Positions 1 through 11,309 of a stretch of DNA of 64,000 bases are shown one piece after another. Numbering within the stretch: the first letter of the stretch is position 1; each line of letters starts with the position of its first letter. The DNA is taken from NCBI GenBank assembly GCA_022113835.1, contig JAILWY010000024.1, forward strand, positions 6,266,501 through 6,330,500, in the 5' to 3' direction. The stretch is from Atopsyche davidsoni (taxonomy: Eukaryota; Arthropoda; Insecta; Trichoptera; Hydrobiosidae). The notes below the pieces were generated by a model. The model was given only the letters and a program-made list of their open reading frames with translations. It was not told the origin of the DNA and ran no database searches. A program made the translations under genes and the position numbers.

Positions 1-2030
1 TTCAGTGATCACAGCTAAAATTTCATTCCAAATATATTTTTTTTACTAATACAATTATGTATTTAAAATTCATAACAGATAGTTTTTTAATATTTCATTT
101 AAAAAAATAAAAGTTTTTCAATTTATTTTTATATAAAGCTATCGGTTTAATAAAAGGTATATACTAGAATAAAATATATAAAAACACGATAAAACAATAG
201 TCTATATATTTTTTTAAATAAAATTGATATTCACATTATCGCGTTAAATTGTTTTTAAAAACGAATTTAAAACTGTAATAATTTATTTATTTACATTATA
301 CATTTTACAATTTTACAGTATTTTTCAAAGCTTAAAGTATTTCAGATAAATATCCGACTAGATCCGGCATATTTACAAGTCTGAGAGATATAAAATTAAT
401 ATCGCGGTTCCCCGAAATATGTCATGGGTTTTCTGAAAGTAAATTATCGCGTAAGACCTGCGATAACAAAAGTTAACTTTTGCACTCCTTCCGAAAATTA
501 TTTACATAATAGTTTAATAAAAATATTTATTTCAAATGGCCAATTTTAATAAAAAAAACATTTATAAACCATGCAAATACATTTTTAATCTTCAATCACC
601 AATCTTAATAAACACTTAAATCTACAATACACTAAACAACTAGTTAAACTAAATTCAAAGATTTAAAACACTAAGAAAAGTGTGATGCCCTTCATAAAAC
701 CTCCAAATGTAATATCTAGCACTTGGAAATACAAATTTTCAAAATTCAAGCAAACCGATTTGATCTGATCAAAAATTGCGCTTACAATAATAACAAATAG
801 AAAATTAAATGAAAATCAAAAAAAAAAAAAAAAAAACACTCAAAACCACATTTCTTTATCTTAATAAACAATAATAATTTAATATGGTTTTAAATTTACT
901 TCAAAAAATATATGTCAAAAGTGAATTCTCTAAACTATTTTTGGGAATGTTTTGTTAGATTTCCTATCCGAATTGATTGCCAAGGTCTCAGACTTGCGAT
1001 TTGAAGTGAGTCATAATGCTCAGCTGTGAGACTCGTAAGAATTGATAATATTGCGATAAGATTGCGAACAGCTGTTATTAAAAAAATATCGTATATTTTG
1101 TGTAAATCTTTGAAATTCAGTTTTAAAATGTTTTATAAGTATTGCATTTAAAATCCAAATTGTTTCAAATATATTCATTCCAGTCACATAGATTTTTATA
1201 GCAGTTTCCGGTAGCTTGAGGTGAGTGTTTAAACATTACACAAAGTAAAGTAACCACGTGTTTTGGAAATATGCTATTTTGTATTGAAAATAACGTTTCA
1301 TTTAATTCTTAGCCCTACTTGTTTTGAACCCTAAGCCTGGTCATCTTCAGATGCAAAATAAACTAACAAAATATACAAACAACATACGTTTAAATACAAC
1401 TACCAGAGTAAATTTCACAATAAAAATACGATATAATTGGATGAGGGTTATACAAATAGTTGGATCACTACACATTATAAAGACGTGGACTAAAATTTAG
1501 TTTTGATTGAAATAAAAATATAAATATATAAAAATAAATACAATTTTTTTATTTGTTCGTAAAAAAGGAAACTTTGTTTCACAAGGAAGCATTGCTCGCC
1601 CTAAAAAAATGCAATTTTTTACTACTAGAATTATTTATTCTACAAACTTGACCCTAAAATACATATTTTATACTTGTTGTGATATTTCCTCGACTCGTAT
1701 AAAAGTATTTTTAATGACAGAGTATCCGATAAATTACACGAATGTTCAATTTTATAAATGCACTCAAACTTAGATATAACACTAAAAATAAAACTCCCGA
1801 TATTCAGTGATCACAGCTAAAATTTCATTCCAAATATATTTTTTTACTACTACAATTATGTATTTAAAATTCATAACAGATAGTTCTTAAATATTTCATT
1901 TAAAAAAATAAAAGTTTTTCAATTTATTTTTATATAATGCTATCGGTTTAATAAAAGGTATATACTAGAATAAAATATATAAAAAACACGACAGAACAAT
2001 AGTGTATATATTTTTTAAATAAAATTGATG
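1..2030. repeat. AT-rich repeat region with dispersed short repeat families
   Basis: No credible gene. The block starting TTCAGTGATCACAG at position 1 recurs at 1804, 47913 and 48280, and in reverse near 6590, 17630 and 56450. A family with a core near 950-1110 (CTGCGATT...GTGAGT-type core) recurs at about 38160, 43180, 49855 and 55195. A second family at 1182-1275 (AGCAGTTTCCGGTAGCTTG) recurs near 39100, 40980 and 43760. Confidence 0.7.
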
Positions 2031-2293
2031 TAGGAGCCAATCAATATATTAATTAAGATATGAGGTTAGTCGGGTTAAATGATTTCATATGCCACCTTCA
2101 ACCTATGGAAAAAACAATATTTTAACGATTTTAAAATGTAAAATATTGATAAACATAATTTATTATTTCTTTTTAAATGTGCAGGAGGAATGCTATCAAA
2201 AATGCTCTCTCGTCTTTTGAAAACAAAACAGCTAAAGAAATTATAAAAGTAACGATAGACATAAAGATAAATAAATAGACACAAACCATAGAC

Positions 2294-2445
2294 CAGGGGT
2301 GGCCAACCCAAACGACCTCGCGGGCCGCATATAAAATTATATATCCCTGCATTAGATTTAGATGCACATAATGAGCTATTATTATTGAGTTTATTATTAA
2401 ACTTACATGTAAACATAGATTGTATACGTACATTGTTGTTAACAC
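2294..2445. mobile_element. hAT-type transposon terminus
   Basis: Begins CAGGGGTGGCCAACCC and runs into GCGGGCCGCATA. This is the typical CAGGGGTGG...GCGGGCC end of hAT-Ac/Charlie-like transposons. No matching opposite end or transposase is seen nearby, so it is a fragment or solo end. Confidence 0.6.
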
Positions 2446-4147
2446 GTTGTCCGTTTTCTAAATGAACAGCTAGATGTTGAACAGTTGGAAATCATTCGTG
2501 AATACTGAAACGAAGAATTCAGCAGACAGTTTTAGTTGAAGATTGAAATGCGTCACACATATGGGATTAGATTTATTTTCATGGCGTTGAAACAATGCTT
2601 GCTCTAATTATTTATTCTACAAACTTGACCCTTAAATACATATTTTACACTTGTGGTGATATTTCTTCGATTCGTATAAAAGTATATTTACCAATTTTAC
2701 TATTGAAGTCTCAGCATGAGGTACTTTAATTAATTCATGACAGGGTTTTCATGAAGCTAAGTCTTAACAATGTATAGTATTTACGTGCAAGATAAGTAAG
2801 TCCAAGCAGCCAAATACAATTTTTTTTAAGGTAACTGCAATTATTGCATCGAGACACGACTGACAATCAATCGATAACTAACTAATGGCGTCCTGTTTTT
2901 CATTGTTTGCTTAGGCATAACTCCCAAAAAAGTGCTAATTATTTGAAGCTTCAGGTGTAAGTGCAACCTCAGTACATTTAAATGGCCGACTCGATGAGCC
3001 GTTCTTGGCCTTGGCTAGTCATTGACGACACAACTGGCAATTGAATGGTCAATAAACAATAACTTGCTCGCAGCTCTACGTGCTTAGTGTGCCAATATTT
3101 TTTCTAAGCACATGTAAAATAATATTTTTTATATAATGTGATGAACCGTTAATGTTTCAAACACCGCACAGGCAGACTTTTTATTCTTTCAACTCTTGTT
3201 TAATATATTTTTCTCACACGAGATTTTTTTCATACACGCTTACATTTCACGCTCGAAAATAGATCGAGACTAAACAGATCGATGCAGAGATCTAGGCATT
3301 CCCAATTTATTACAAACAGATGTAAAAAAATATACTAGCGTATATAAGAAAAACTGTGCGTTGGTATTTTAATTTTGCAAGTATACCTCCCGCTATCATT
3401 AAGTATATTCGGCAAAGCTTAATAATAAAAAAAAAATATTTACAGAACTAGTTTTTTCTCTGTATATATTATTTTTACTTTTTGGCCTGTGTTATCATAA
3501 ATTTAAAATCAAATATGTAATTATAATGATCTTAAAACGATAAAGAGAAAATGTCAGATTGGTCAAATTCGTTGCGCAAAAGGACGGAATATATTTGCAC
3601 ATATAATCAATATTATAATGATATACCAGAGAAAAAGTTTACAAATAAAACAGTACCGCAATTACTAAATATGTTTTGTTTAGTAAGACGGTAAAAAATT
3701 TCAAATAATTCTCTAAAAATTATCAAACCTTTCGTAAAATATGTCCTTATTAATAGAAGCCAATTGATAAATTAATTAATATATGAGGTAAGTCGGGTTA
3801 AATGATTTCATATGCCACCTTCAACCAATGGAAATATAAAAAAACATATATAATATGAGTGTAATGTATAACGATGTAACTCCTACTTTACTTAAATCAG
3901 GACCGTCATATCTAAACAATTAATAAAAAATATATTATTGTGCAATTCAGTCTGTTATTTGCTCGACTAAAATCTGTTGCAGATATTAAAATGTAAAATA
4001 TTGATAAAAATAATTTATTATTTATTTTTATATGTGCAAGAGGAATGCTATCAAAAATACTCTCTCGTATTTTAAAAACAAAACACCTAAAGAAATTATA
4101 ATAGTAACAATTGACATAAAGATAAAAAAAATACACAAACCATAGAC

Positions 4148-4310
4148 CAGGGGTGGCCAACCCAAACGGCCTCGCGGGCCACTTTGGTAAAGGATTATAA
4201 CTCCGCGGGCCGCATATAAAATTATATATCCCTGCATTAGATTTAGATACACATAATGAGTTATTATTATTGAGCTTATTATTAATCTTGCATGAAAACA
4301 TAGATTATAT
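4148..4310. mobile_element. hAT-type transposon terminus (second copy)
   Basis: Same CAGGGGTGG start and same left flank (ACCATAGAC) as the end at 2294, so it arose by duplication of the site rather than by a new insertion. It keeps about 35 extra bases (CCACTTTGGTAAAGG region) missing at 2294. Confidence 0.6.
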
Positions 4311-4838
4311 ACGTACATTGAAAATAAATATATCACACTAAAAATCAAGTATGAATGTGATGAATGTGATGGTTGGCCAGGCCCGCCATAGTCGATAAGA
4401 TAAACAATATCTGTACCATCTTTGTATTGGGTTAGGAGGTACATATCAGATGTAAAACATAAAATCGTTTTATTACAAGAAACAATATTCTGAAAATGCA
4501 TCGTTCATATTCAAAATCTTTATTTGTTAGATATAAACCATCACATGTATTTAACACGATTCGTGAAGAATTTATGTCTTCTGATTTTTGATCTACAAAA
4601 ATAGTAAATAATTAAAATAGTTTGACAATTCCGGTTTCGTTGCCGGCATGCGTCATTTTTTACACGTTATTCATGGTCATGTACTATTTACAAAATTGCC
4701 TGCGGATCTCGCTTCATACGCACCGTAATTCAAAAAGGCAGCGATGAATAAAGGTAAAGCGTTTTCGAATATATTGTTCTGTACTTTCACATAAAAATGT
4801 ATTTGTAACATATGAATGATAAAGAATACCGGCGAGGC

Positions 4839-4883
4839 TATAAATAGTATGAATATATCCAAGTTCTGTGATGGGTGACGTCA
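4839..4883 (+). promoter_or_regulatory. TATA box and CRE-like site, cassette A
   Basis: TATAAATA at 4839-4846 is followed 30 bases later by a perfect palindromic TGACGTCA at 4876-4883, so transcription would start close to 4870. A strong splice donor lies about 190 bases downstream. The arrangement reads as a compact polymerase II promoter. Copy C repeats it at 53097-53104 and 53134-53141. Confidence 0.5.
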
Positions 4884-5066
4884 TGATTGCAGATTTGCCA
4901 GCCGCTCGGCATTTTGCTCGGCACTGAAGTCTTTAGTTTATTCCGGCGAGCGGTCGAAGTAGTCGTCAGTGGAGCTGTCAGAACTTGCTTCTTTGGAAGG
5001 AAATTGCATTAGCAACTTATATCTTTTGGTAAAGGACTTTCATTTGGAATTATTCCGCATTTAACG
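4870..5066 (+). other. Putative first exon, cassette A
   Basis: GC-richer than its surroundings, begins downstream of the TATA/CRE pair, and ends at the donor ACG|GTAAGTAAC. The reading frame open in copy B is broken here by 25 extra bases (AGCCGCTCGG...GGCAC) and by a TAG. It would therefore be a 5' UTR exon or a decayed coding exon. Function unknown. Confidence 0.4.
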
Positions 5067-6695
5067 GTAAGTAACATGAAATAAATATATATAGGAAATG
5101 CATTACTTTTGAAGATTTTTTGCACAACTTGTTTAAAAAGTAAAATGTACACGCCCATTTTTTATACACATTTCGGAGCTCCTACTTGTCTTCCATTGTT
5201 TTATTTTTGCGACACACAAATCATCCATAGACAGTAAATATTATTGTCTATTAAAAATAATCTCATATCGCCCTTATTTTATTTATTATTTATGCGTTGC
5301 ATAAATTAATACCTAAACGCTAAACGCGAATTAGCTTCTCTTTAATATATTTAAAAGCAATTTTTATTATTTTTGTTTAAAACGAGCCACGATTTTTAAT
5401 TATAGTTATTTGTAGAAATAGTATAAATTTCAAGAAATGTTTTAAAATATTTTATAAGACTACTTGGAGATGGTTAATTCAATATTGGAATAGTATTTTC
5501 TTCATTTTATTGTAAAATTTTGGGTCAACCTAAGAATAGTATAATATTAAGTATTATAATATGAAAAATTATATATTTTGTATCAGTCTTCAAATAATAC
5601 AATCAGAAGGGCTGCAAATGCTTCTAATAATAGCTTCTATGGATATTGTTAAAATAATATTAAAAAATGATTTGCCAATAAATCAGATATGACATGAAGG
5701 AAATTCTGTAACCAATATACATCATATTAGACATAGACTAGGGTTCGAAGCCCATCTGTCATATCATTACCTATAAATGATGACCTATAAATTTTCTGCA
5801 GCTGCCTTTAGATTCAAATAAATCTTCACTGATTTTGGTCTCAGAAGTTTGTATAACATTATCCTGTCAATTTTAACATTAGATCCCTACAGATGGCAGG
5901 CACCATTCAATCTGAACACTTATGCATTATAAAAATAAATGTTAGCTCGCTAGTTAGTATAAAAAGTATAATTAAATTGTAAAAATAAATGACCGATCAT
6001 TCAAATTTTTCGGATATAACTTAAGATGTCTAACTTAAAAGTAAATTGATTTTTCGATTCGAGTATCGCAACAAACTGACTGTTGCCCGAAGCTTCCGCG
6101 AGATCAATCGATTGATTTTATTATTACGACATGTGTTTGAAATACAAATAGAAAAGTAGTAGTCTATAAAACAAAAAAAAACTTAAAAAAATGTTAACTA
6201 AACATATGTGCAATTATAATCATTTCGTATAAAGATCAATATAATTAAGTATTTAAGAAAAATACTTCTAGAAGAGAGGATTTTCAATAAAGCTAATAAA
6301 ATGTTTTTTGCAAATAAATAAATATTATAGTTTAATTTAAAAAAAAAAGCAATTGTCCACTACGGTAATGCGAATATCAATTTAATTTTAGAAAAAATAT
6401 TGACTATTGTTCTAAATTGTTATTATTTATTGAATTCTTAGTCGGAAAAATTGGTAGCTTTAAATAAAAACAAAGTCAGAAAACATTTTTTTTTATGAAA
6501 TTGAATAACGAAAAATCATTAAGTAATCTTCTTAAAAATTATAAATACATAATTGAATTAGTAAAAAAAATATATTTGAAATGAAATCTTAACTGTGATC
6601 ACTGAATATCGTGAGTTTTTTTTTAATATTATATTTATGTTTTAGTGTATGCATGTTGTTGAGGGACAGGTCCAAGATCAGTTTTAGTCATTCAT

Positions 6696-6726
6696 CTGAT
6701 GATGACCCGGTGTATAGGGTCGAAAC
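6696..6726 (+). repeat. Hammerhead-like motif, long-stem type
   Basis: CTGATGA, one extra T, a GACCC/GGGTC stem with an 8-base loop, then GAAAC. This is the catalytic-core layout of a hammerhead ribozyme (CUGANGA, stem II, GAAA) with one extra base. Identical copies at 17736-17766 and 56558-56588. The stem III/cleavage strand is not identified. Confidence 0.4.
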
Positions 6727-6820
6727 TAGTTAATAAAAAGTTATTATTTTCATTATATTAGTGTATGCATTTTCAAAAAATATACGTATGTTGTGAATAG
6801 CTAATGCAGCCTCTTCCTGC

Positions 6821-6852
6821 CTGAAGATGCCGATACAGCATGTTGGCGAAAC
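6821..6852 (+). repeat. Hammerhead-like motif, short-stem type
   Basis: CTGAAGA, T, GCC stem, 12-base loop, GGC, GAAAC. Copies at 17861-17892 and 56683-56714. Position 7 of the core differs from the neighbouring motif at 6696 (A for T), a position that is free in hammerheads. Confidence 0.4.
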
Positions 6853-7410
6853 TTGCCCTACAATAAATATCAATTTTCAAAAACACTGAACATTTATTTT
6901 TATAATATTGCTTAAAAAAGCATCTAATTGTGTTTTTGGTGTGCGAAGACCGCTATTATCATAAATAACAACAAGACAAGATTACTAAAAAATCAGATAC
7001 GATAAAAAAATTGATTTCATAGAAGTATTAAAATAATAAAATATAAAAGTTTTATGTGTTAATTTGTGTGTGAGTAATTCACCACAAACGCTACGAAACG
7101 CTTTGAGTTGCTGATTAGTCCGCGCGGAAATGGTTTCGGTTAACTGATAAGATTACTAAAAAATTAGATACTGCCAAAAATATAATTAGGTTAAGCATAT
7201 CGGCGCCCAGTAACAATGCAAATGTTATAACCATTGACGAAAGATAACATGTATTTTGGTAGTTTTTTTCTCATAACTTTATTGGGAAAAAAACTAAATT
7301 ATTTTTAAATGAATTAAAGAGTACGCAAACATTTTTTTTGGTTCAAGTGTCGCCTCAACTGTCGGCTAAGAACATCTTTGATTAGGAGATAAGCTATCCC
7401 TCATACTATA

Positions 7411-7445
7411 TATAGGTGCGACAAACATATTTTGTCGCACCTATA
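7411..7445. repeat. Perfect 15-bp hairpin, 5-base loop
   Basis: TATAGGTGCGACAAA, loop CATAT, then the exact complement. It is 80 bases upstream of the exon 2 acceptor of cassette A. Nearly identical hairpins sit at the same place in B (about 18278-18310) and C (about 57270-57305). Confidence 0.7.
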
Positions 7446-7526
7446 AATAGTATTTTTGTGATATGAATTTATTTATTTTTGTAATTAATTTTGTAATTCA
7501 ATTTTGTAATTTAGTTTTTTTTTTAG

Positions 7527-7628
7527 CAGTCAGAAACGCGACATTCCTGGAGAAAGCCGGCTTCAGTGCCCCTGAGTGGATATTTGGTGAAAAATGAATG
7601 ACCCTGGGACTTCGACGTCTTCTGATGG
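7527..7628 (+). other. Putative second exon, cassette A
   Basis: Preceded by a pyrimidine run ending TTTTAG (with an alternative CAG three bases on) and followed by GATGG|GTGAGT. The 102-base length and both sites are kept in all three copies. Inside is an ATG with AAAA before it, opening a frame MNDPGTSTSSDG that continues into the donor. It could be the start of a spliced protein whose later exons I cannot find. Confidence 0.4.
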
Positions 7629-8605
7629 GTGAGTCATAAATGCAAAGTATTCTTAAGGGCCCTCTCTCCGTCATTCGTGTTTTTTGATAAAACTTTTACG
7701 ACATGAGATTATTTTATTTCTTATAAATTTACATTCAATTCGAGAAAAATATGCTCTCCTTAGTAAAGTTACGGCATTTGGGAGATCATAAATAAAATTG
7801 TTACAATACTCCTAAGCATTTAAAAGGGTTTTTTAAAGTGCAATTATAAATAAACATATGAACTAATAACAAAGTATGGGGTTTATAATAGTAAAAAAAA
7901 ATACCTTTGTTTCAAAACAATGGTATGTTTTTACCATTTTTTCTAATTTATCAACATTTATTTTAATTAATAAAAGATCGTTTTTCAAACAATTAAAAGT
8001 AATTTCATACAATTTATAGTTTTTTTTAATATTCTGCTAAAGTTTTTAATAACAAAAGAAAATGAATACTTAAAAAAGTTTTACCTTGATTTCTACGTTT
8101 TGGAGCATTTCAAAGGTTTTGTGAGATCGGAAACTTTGTATATACGAGTAACCTAAAGTATACTAAAATAAAACCGATATCACGTAATTGTAATGCCAGG
8201 TCTCTTGTGGACAAAAAGATATGTCCTTTCAGATATCGGAATTTTTTAAATTACTACTGTACACTATCCCAAATGATTTTTTTAAACCGTTTAAAAATCT
8301 GTGAAGTCAAAATTGCAACTTATTTTGGTGGAAAAGGGACGCTACTGGATTTGAATGCTTAAAGTCTGTTATTCAGTTCTTATGTCATTTTTATTTCTAA
8401 TTTATCATCTTTTTAATCGTATCTGCTATTTCTTATAAAGCTACCTGTTTTCCGGCATACATGTATATATTTAAACGAAATTAATAAAAAAAAGATTAAA
8501 CAAGAGTAAATTTTTTTCTAAAATATAATGCTAAATATAAATATTTATTCCCATTATCGCGGTGGACAATTATTCTATTATATATTATTCTATACAATTA
8601 TTATA
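7629..8605. other. Unassigned stretch, shared by three copies
   Basis: AT-rich, nearly identical in B (18494-19440) and C (57488-58463). It would be the beginning of intron 2 of the cassette. No ORF of substance and no transposon signature seen. Confidence 0.4.
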
Positions 8606-9011
8606 TGTGTCGGGGAAGTAAGTAGAAACACTTGATGGTGGTTATGACATTTTTATTATTCTCTTGGTATATTGTAATAATTTCGGTATTATGTGCCCCT
8701 CTCGGAAGGTCACTAGCTTGACAAATGTGACTCCGCGGATGCACAATATTTGAAGGACTCACGTTCAACTTTTACAAATGATCTGAGCTGGGCGAGCAAT
8801 CTTCTGAGCTCTGCAATACTCAGGTACAAGACCTCCTACGAAGGATCGGTCCCTACAATAAACATATAGACAGGACATAGTCATAAACGAAATAGATGCA
8901 CAATGTTATTAAAACTATATGGCAGTGTTTACTTAGGAATAACACCGGATACAGAACAATGGCGGCTCTCGTCCTTTGAAATGTAATCTACATGTTGGGA
9001 GGTCCATAACA
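8606..9011. mobile_element. LTR-like 406-bp block (possible solo LTR), copy A
   Basis: Starts TGTGTCGGGG and ends CCATAACA, so it has TG...CA ends on either strand, higher GC than the flanks, and an AATAAA inside. It is absent from copy B and present with the same length in copy C. I cannot see a clean target-site duplication, so the identity as an LTR is tentative. Confidence 0.35.
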
Positions 9012-9097
9012 ATCCCCCCCTTTAAAAAATATTTTTACAAATTCTTGCAATAAATCACAATGAATATTTGTAGAAAATTTTCACACTAACTGCTCGA

Positions 9098-9600
9098 TTA
9101 AAGATTATGAAAAGTGTCGAAGATATTAGTAATTAATAAAATAAACAGATTATACCGAACTACCATATAACAAATGAGGTTTAACTTGTCGGCGGCCAGA
9201 AACAATGCAAATGTCATTATGATTGACGAAAGACAACATCTAGTTTTTCCCATGTACCTACTGTGATAGATTTTTACAATAAATTTATTGGAAATAAACA
9301 TGTTTGTAGGCAAAACTGCTAGCTTTAAATAAAAGCAATCATGAAAAACTTACTTTTTGTTTAAGAAATTTTATAACGCCTTTTCATCAATTACTCTCTG
9401 TGTAAAATACACCATTGTATGAGCAAAACAATATTATTTTTTTAATATAAAATATAATAAATTATTACATATTTAATTCAATCTTAACTAAGATGTTTTT
9501 CTTTTTAAATATTATTTTTCATTTGGTGCATTTTGAAAAACAATTAGTGTATGTTATCGGTTTCTGTCATTTTCACATTGTGATTCTGAACACGTATTTT
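9098..9600. other. Unassigned AT-rich stretch, conserved in three copies
   Basis: Includes a 71-codon antisense frame (9098-9313), also found at 19595-19810 and 58956-59171. Composition and lack of any family resemblance speak for non-coding sequence. Part of it recurs in diverged form near 41210-41330. Confidence 0.4.
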
Positions 9601-9620
9601 AATATATACTCGTAGTTATT

Positions 9621-10128
9621 TGGGGCCTAGTTCACATAATCGAGATTTTTTGATCATTTTCTTGTCCGTTTTACGAAAAATCCACTGCATCAATCGAAAA
9701 AATTTAAATGCAAAAAGTTTGATATATCTCTTCTTCCGAATAAAATATATTTTTATTTCTTATAAATTTACTATTAATATGATAAATATGTGTTTTTCCG
9801 ATTGAAGTGTAGGAATTTGGAGATTCATCTGGTCAATTTAACAAGAGTCCTAAACATTTAAAAGTTTTTTTTTTAAATTGAAATTAAGATATTTAATATA
9901 AACCATGTGCGCCTTATTATTTAAAAAAAAAAAAAAAAATCTTCAACAAACTTTGGTTTTGAAAAGTCGTCATTTTATCCAATTTTTCAACATCTTCATG
10001 ATTTTATTTTACCCTTAAAATGAACGTAAAAAAAATCAACTTTCGATATAGCAAAATAAAGTGACAATTAAATTAATTAGCAAAACAAACTAGAAAATGA
10101 TCAAAAAATCTCTGGACTAGGCCCGAAA
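9621..10128. mobile_element. MITE with about 45-bp inverted termini, copy A
   Basis: Left end TGGGGCCTAG...GAGATTTTTTGATC and right end, read in reverse, TTTCGGGCCTAG...GAGATTTTTTGATC. It is flanked by the 8-base duplication TAGTTATT (9613-9620 and 10129-10136). No transposase. An 8-bp target duplication fits hAT or P-type mobilisation. Copy A has lost about 55 internal bases that B and C keep. Confidence 0.6.
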
Positions 10129-10578
10129 TAGTTATTAATTGCTTAGTTGACAGGTAAAAGTTTTTTTTATTAAAGATAATGTTCATTCAATACTCTGCAG
10201 TTCGGATAAAGTCTAATAATCTGGATAGAATGTGATATTTTAGTTATATATTTTTGAAAATTTTGTTTATTTAATTTTGAAAAAACTATTTATTTTGATT
10301 TAAAAATGATTGTAAAAAATATCATGCTTAGAGCTGAAACAAGCATGAGCTCATGTACACTCTGTATAACTGAGAGCCCTTCAATAGAATCAACGATCTA
10401 TAACGTAATTTTATCAAGTACCTCTGTAAAAATAATAAATACATACTTGGATCACAGTGATGCATTATTTTTTTTAATATCATTTACTTTTGAGTGCATT
10501 TTGAAAAAAACATTTGTGAATCGTTTCGTTCACTCTGTCATTTTATCATTGAAAATAGCCAACGTAGCTCCTTTCCGC

Positions 10579-10610
10579 CTGAAGATGCCGACTTACTATG
10601 TTGGCAAAAC
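10579..10610 (+). repeat. Hammerhead-like motif, degenerate
   Basis: CTGAAGA-T-GCC ... GGC-AAAAC; the G of GAAAC is replaced. Copies at 21131-21162 and 60494-60525. Upstream GTGCATTTTGAAAAA is shared with the motifs at 6821 and 40574, so these belong to one dispersed repeat family. Confidence 0.35.
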
Positions 10611-10813
10611 TATAACTTAAAAAAATCTAGTTGAAATCACTCTGTACAATTATTTTTAAATATTATTCAAATACTTTACCAATATATTTTTCTAGAGCGC
10701 AGACAGTTATCATTATTTTTTCAGAATTAATTGATATGATTACAAAAATACCCGATACGATTAAAAAATTGTAACATAGAAATAAATATGAAGGTAGTAG
10801 CGATATGCAGCAT

Positions 10814-10852
10814 CATCAAACTCTTTAGCCAGTTTGGCTAAAGAGTTTGATG
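10814..10852. repeat. Perfect 18-bp hairpin, 3-base loop
   Basis: CATCAAACTCTTTAGCCA, loop GTT, then the exact complement. It is present unchanged in B (about 21366-21404) and C (about 60729-60767). The right arm and the flank GCATGGCTTGAGGTATACTC also occur singly near 42250 and 54560, so the hairpin arose by inverted duplication of an older repeat. Confidence 0.75.
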
Positions 10853-11309
10853 CTTTAGAGACATTGCATGGCTTGAGGTATACTCTTATAATATATGAAT
10901 ATTTATTTATAAGAGTGTTTCACTTTCTACAGATGTCATGTACGGTAACAAAAGATAGCATGTATGATAAAACATGTCTACGCTTGAGACATGTCGGGTA
11001 TATTTGTTTTTCAAACTCCCGATAAACGATTATCTTTTGTGGAATTATTTACGCCGAAAATTAGTGAGAGTTCTTTAATAGAAAAAAAAAACATTTATTT
11101 TAATAAAAATCATATATTTATTAAATAAAATCGCAATTGACTTTTTTTTTTAGAAAAACCATACATTCTTAGCAGCCTTCAAGGGTTTTAATTATTTTTT
11201 CGTCCCCTTTTCTTTGGGTTTGAGAAAAACAAATTTCTTAATTTTTTGTACAGCTTCCTCTGTTTTCTCAATTTCACGAGTTATATATTATTTATATAAA
11301 AATAGTTCT

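Larger units (their letters stand above)
2030..4830. repeat. Repeat-filled region without recognised gene
   Basis: Apart from the hAT-type ends listed separately, I see nothing codable. 2030-2445 and 3757-4310 are diverged copies of each other (shared CATATGCCACCTTCAACC). 2445-3750 matches 50710-51995 of copy 2. The apparent antisense ORFs here are readings through the hAT terminal sequence and AT-rich flanks. Confidence 0.6.
5067..7526 (+). other. Putative intron 1 of cassette A (2.46 kb)
   Basis: AT-rich, no gene. It contains a B-box-like GGGTTCGAAGCCC at about 5743, two hammerhead-like motifs at 6696 and 6821, and a perfect hairpin at 7411-7445. Counterparts: 16204-18391 in B and 53325-57385 in C, where C carries an extra 1.4-kb insertion. 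Confidence 0.4.

Noticed and set aside
3912..4501. Antisense frames of 129 and 157 codons
   Set aside because: They translate the hAT terminus and its AT-rich flanks; overlapping frames on the same strand with no domain.
5735..5765. tRNA-like B box GGGTTCGAAGCCC (also about 16877, 54000, 55577)
   Set aside because: No A box or acceptor pairing at the right distance; at most an old SINE trace.
9620..9805. 61-codon frames at the MITE left end
   Set aside because: They start in the inverted terminus of a non-autonomous element and are AT-driven.
10306..10620. 104-codon plus-strand frame conserved in three copies
   Set aside because: Conservation is due to duplication. It reads through the hammerhead-like repeat module, and diverged relatives (39600, 40500) do not keep the frame.
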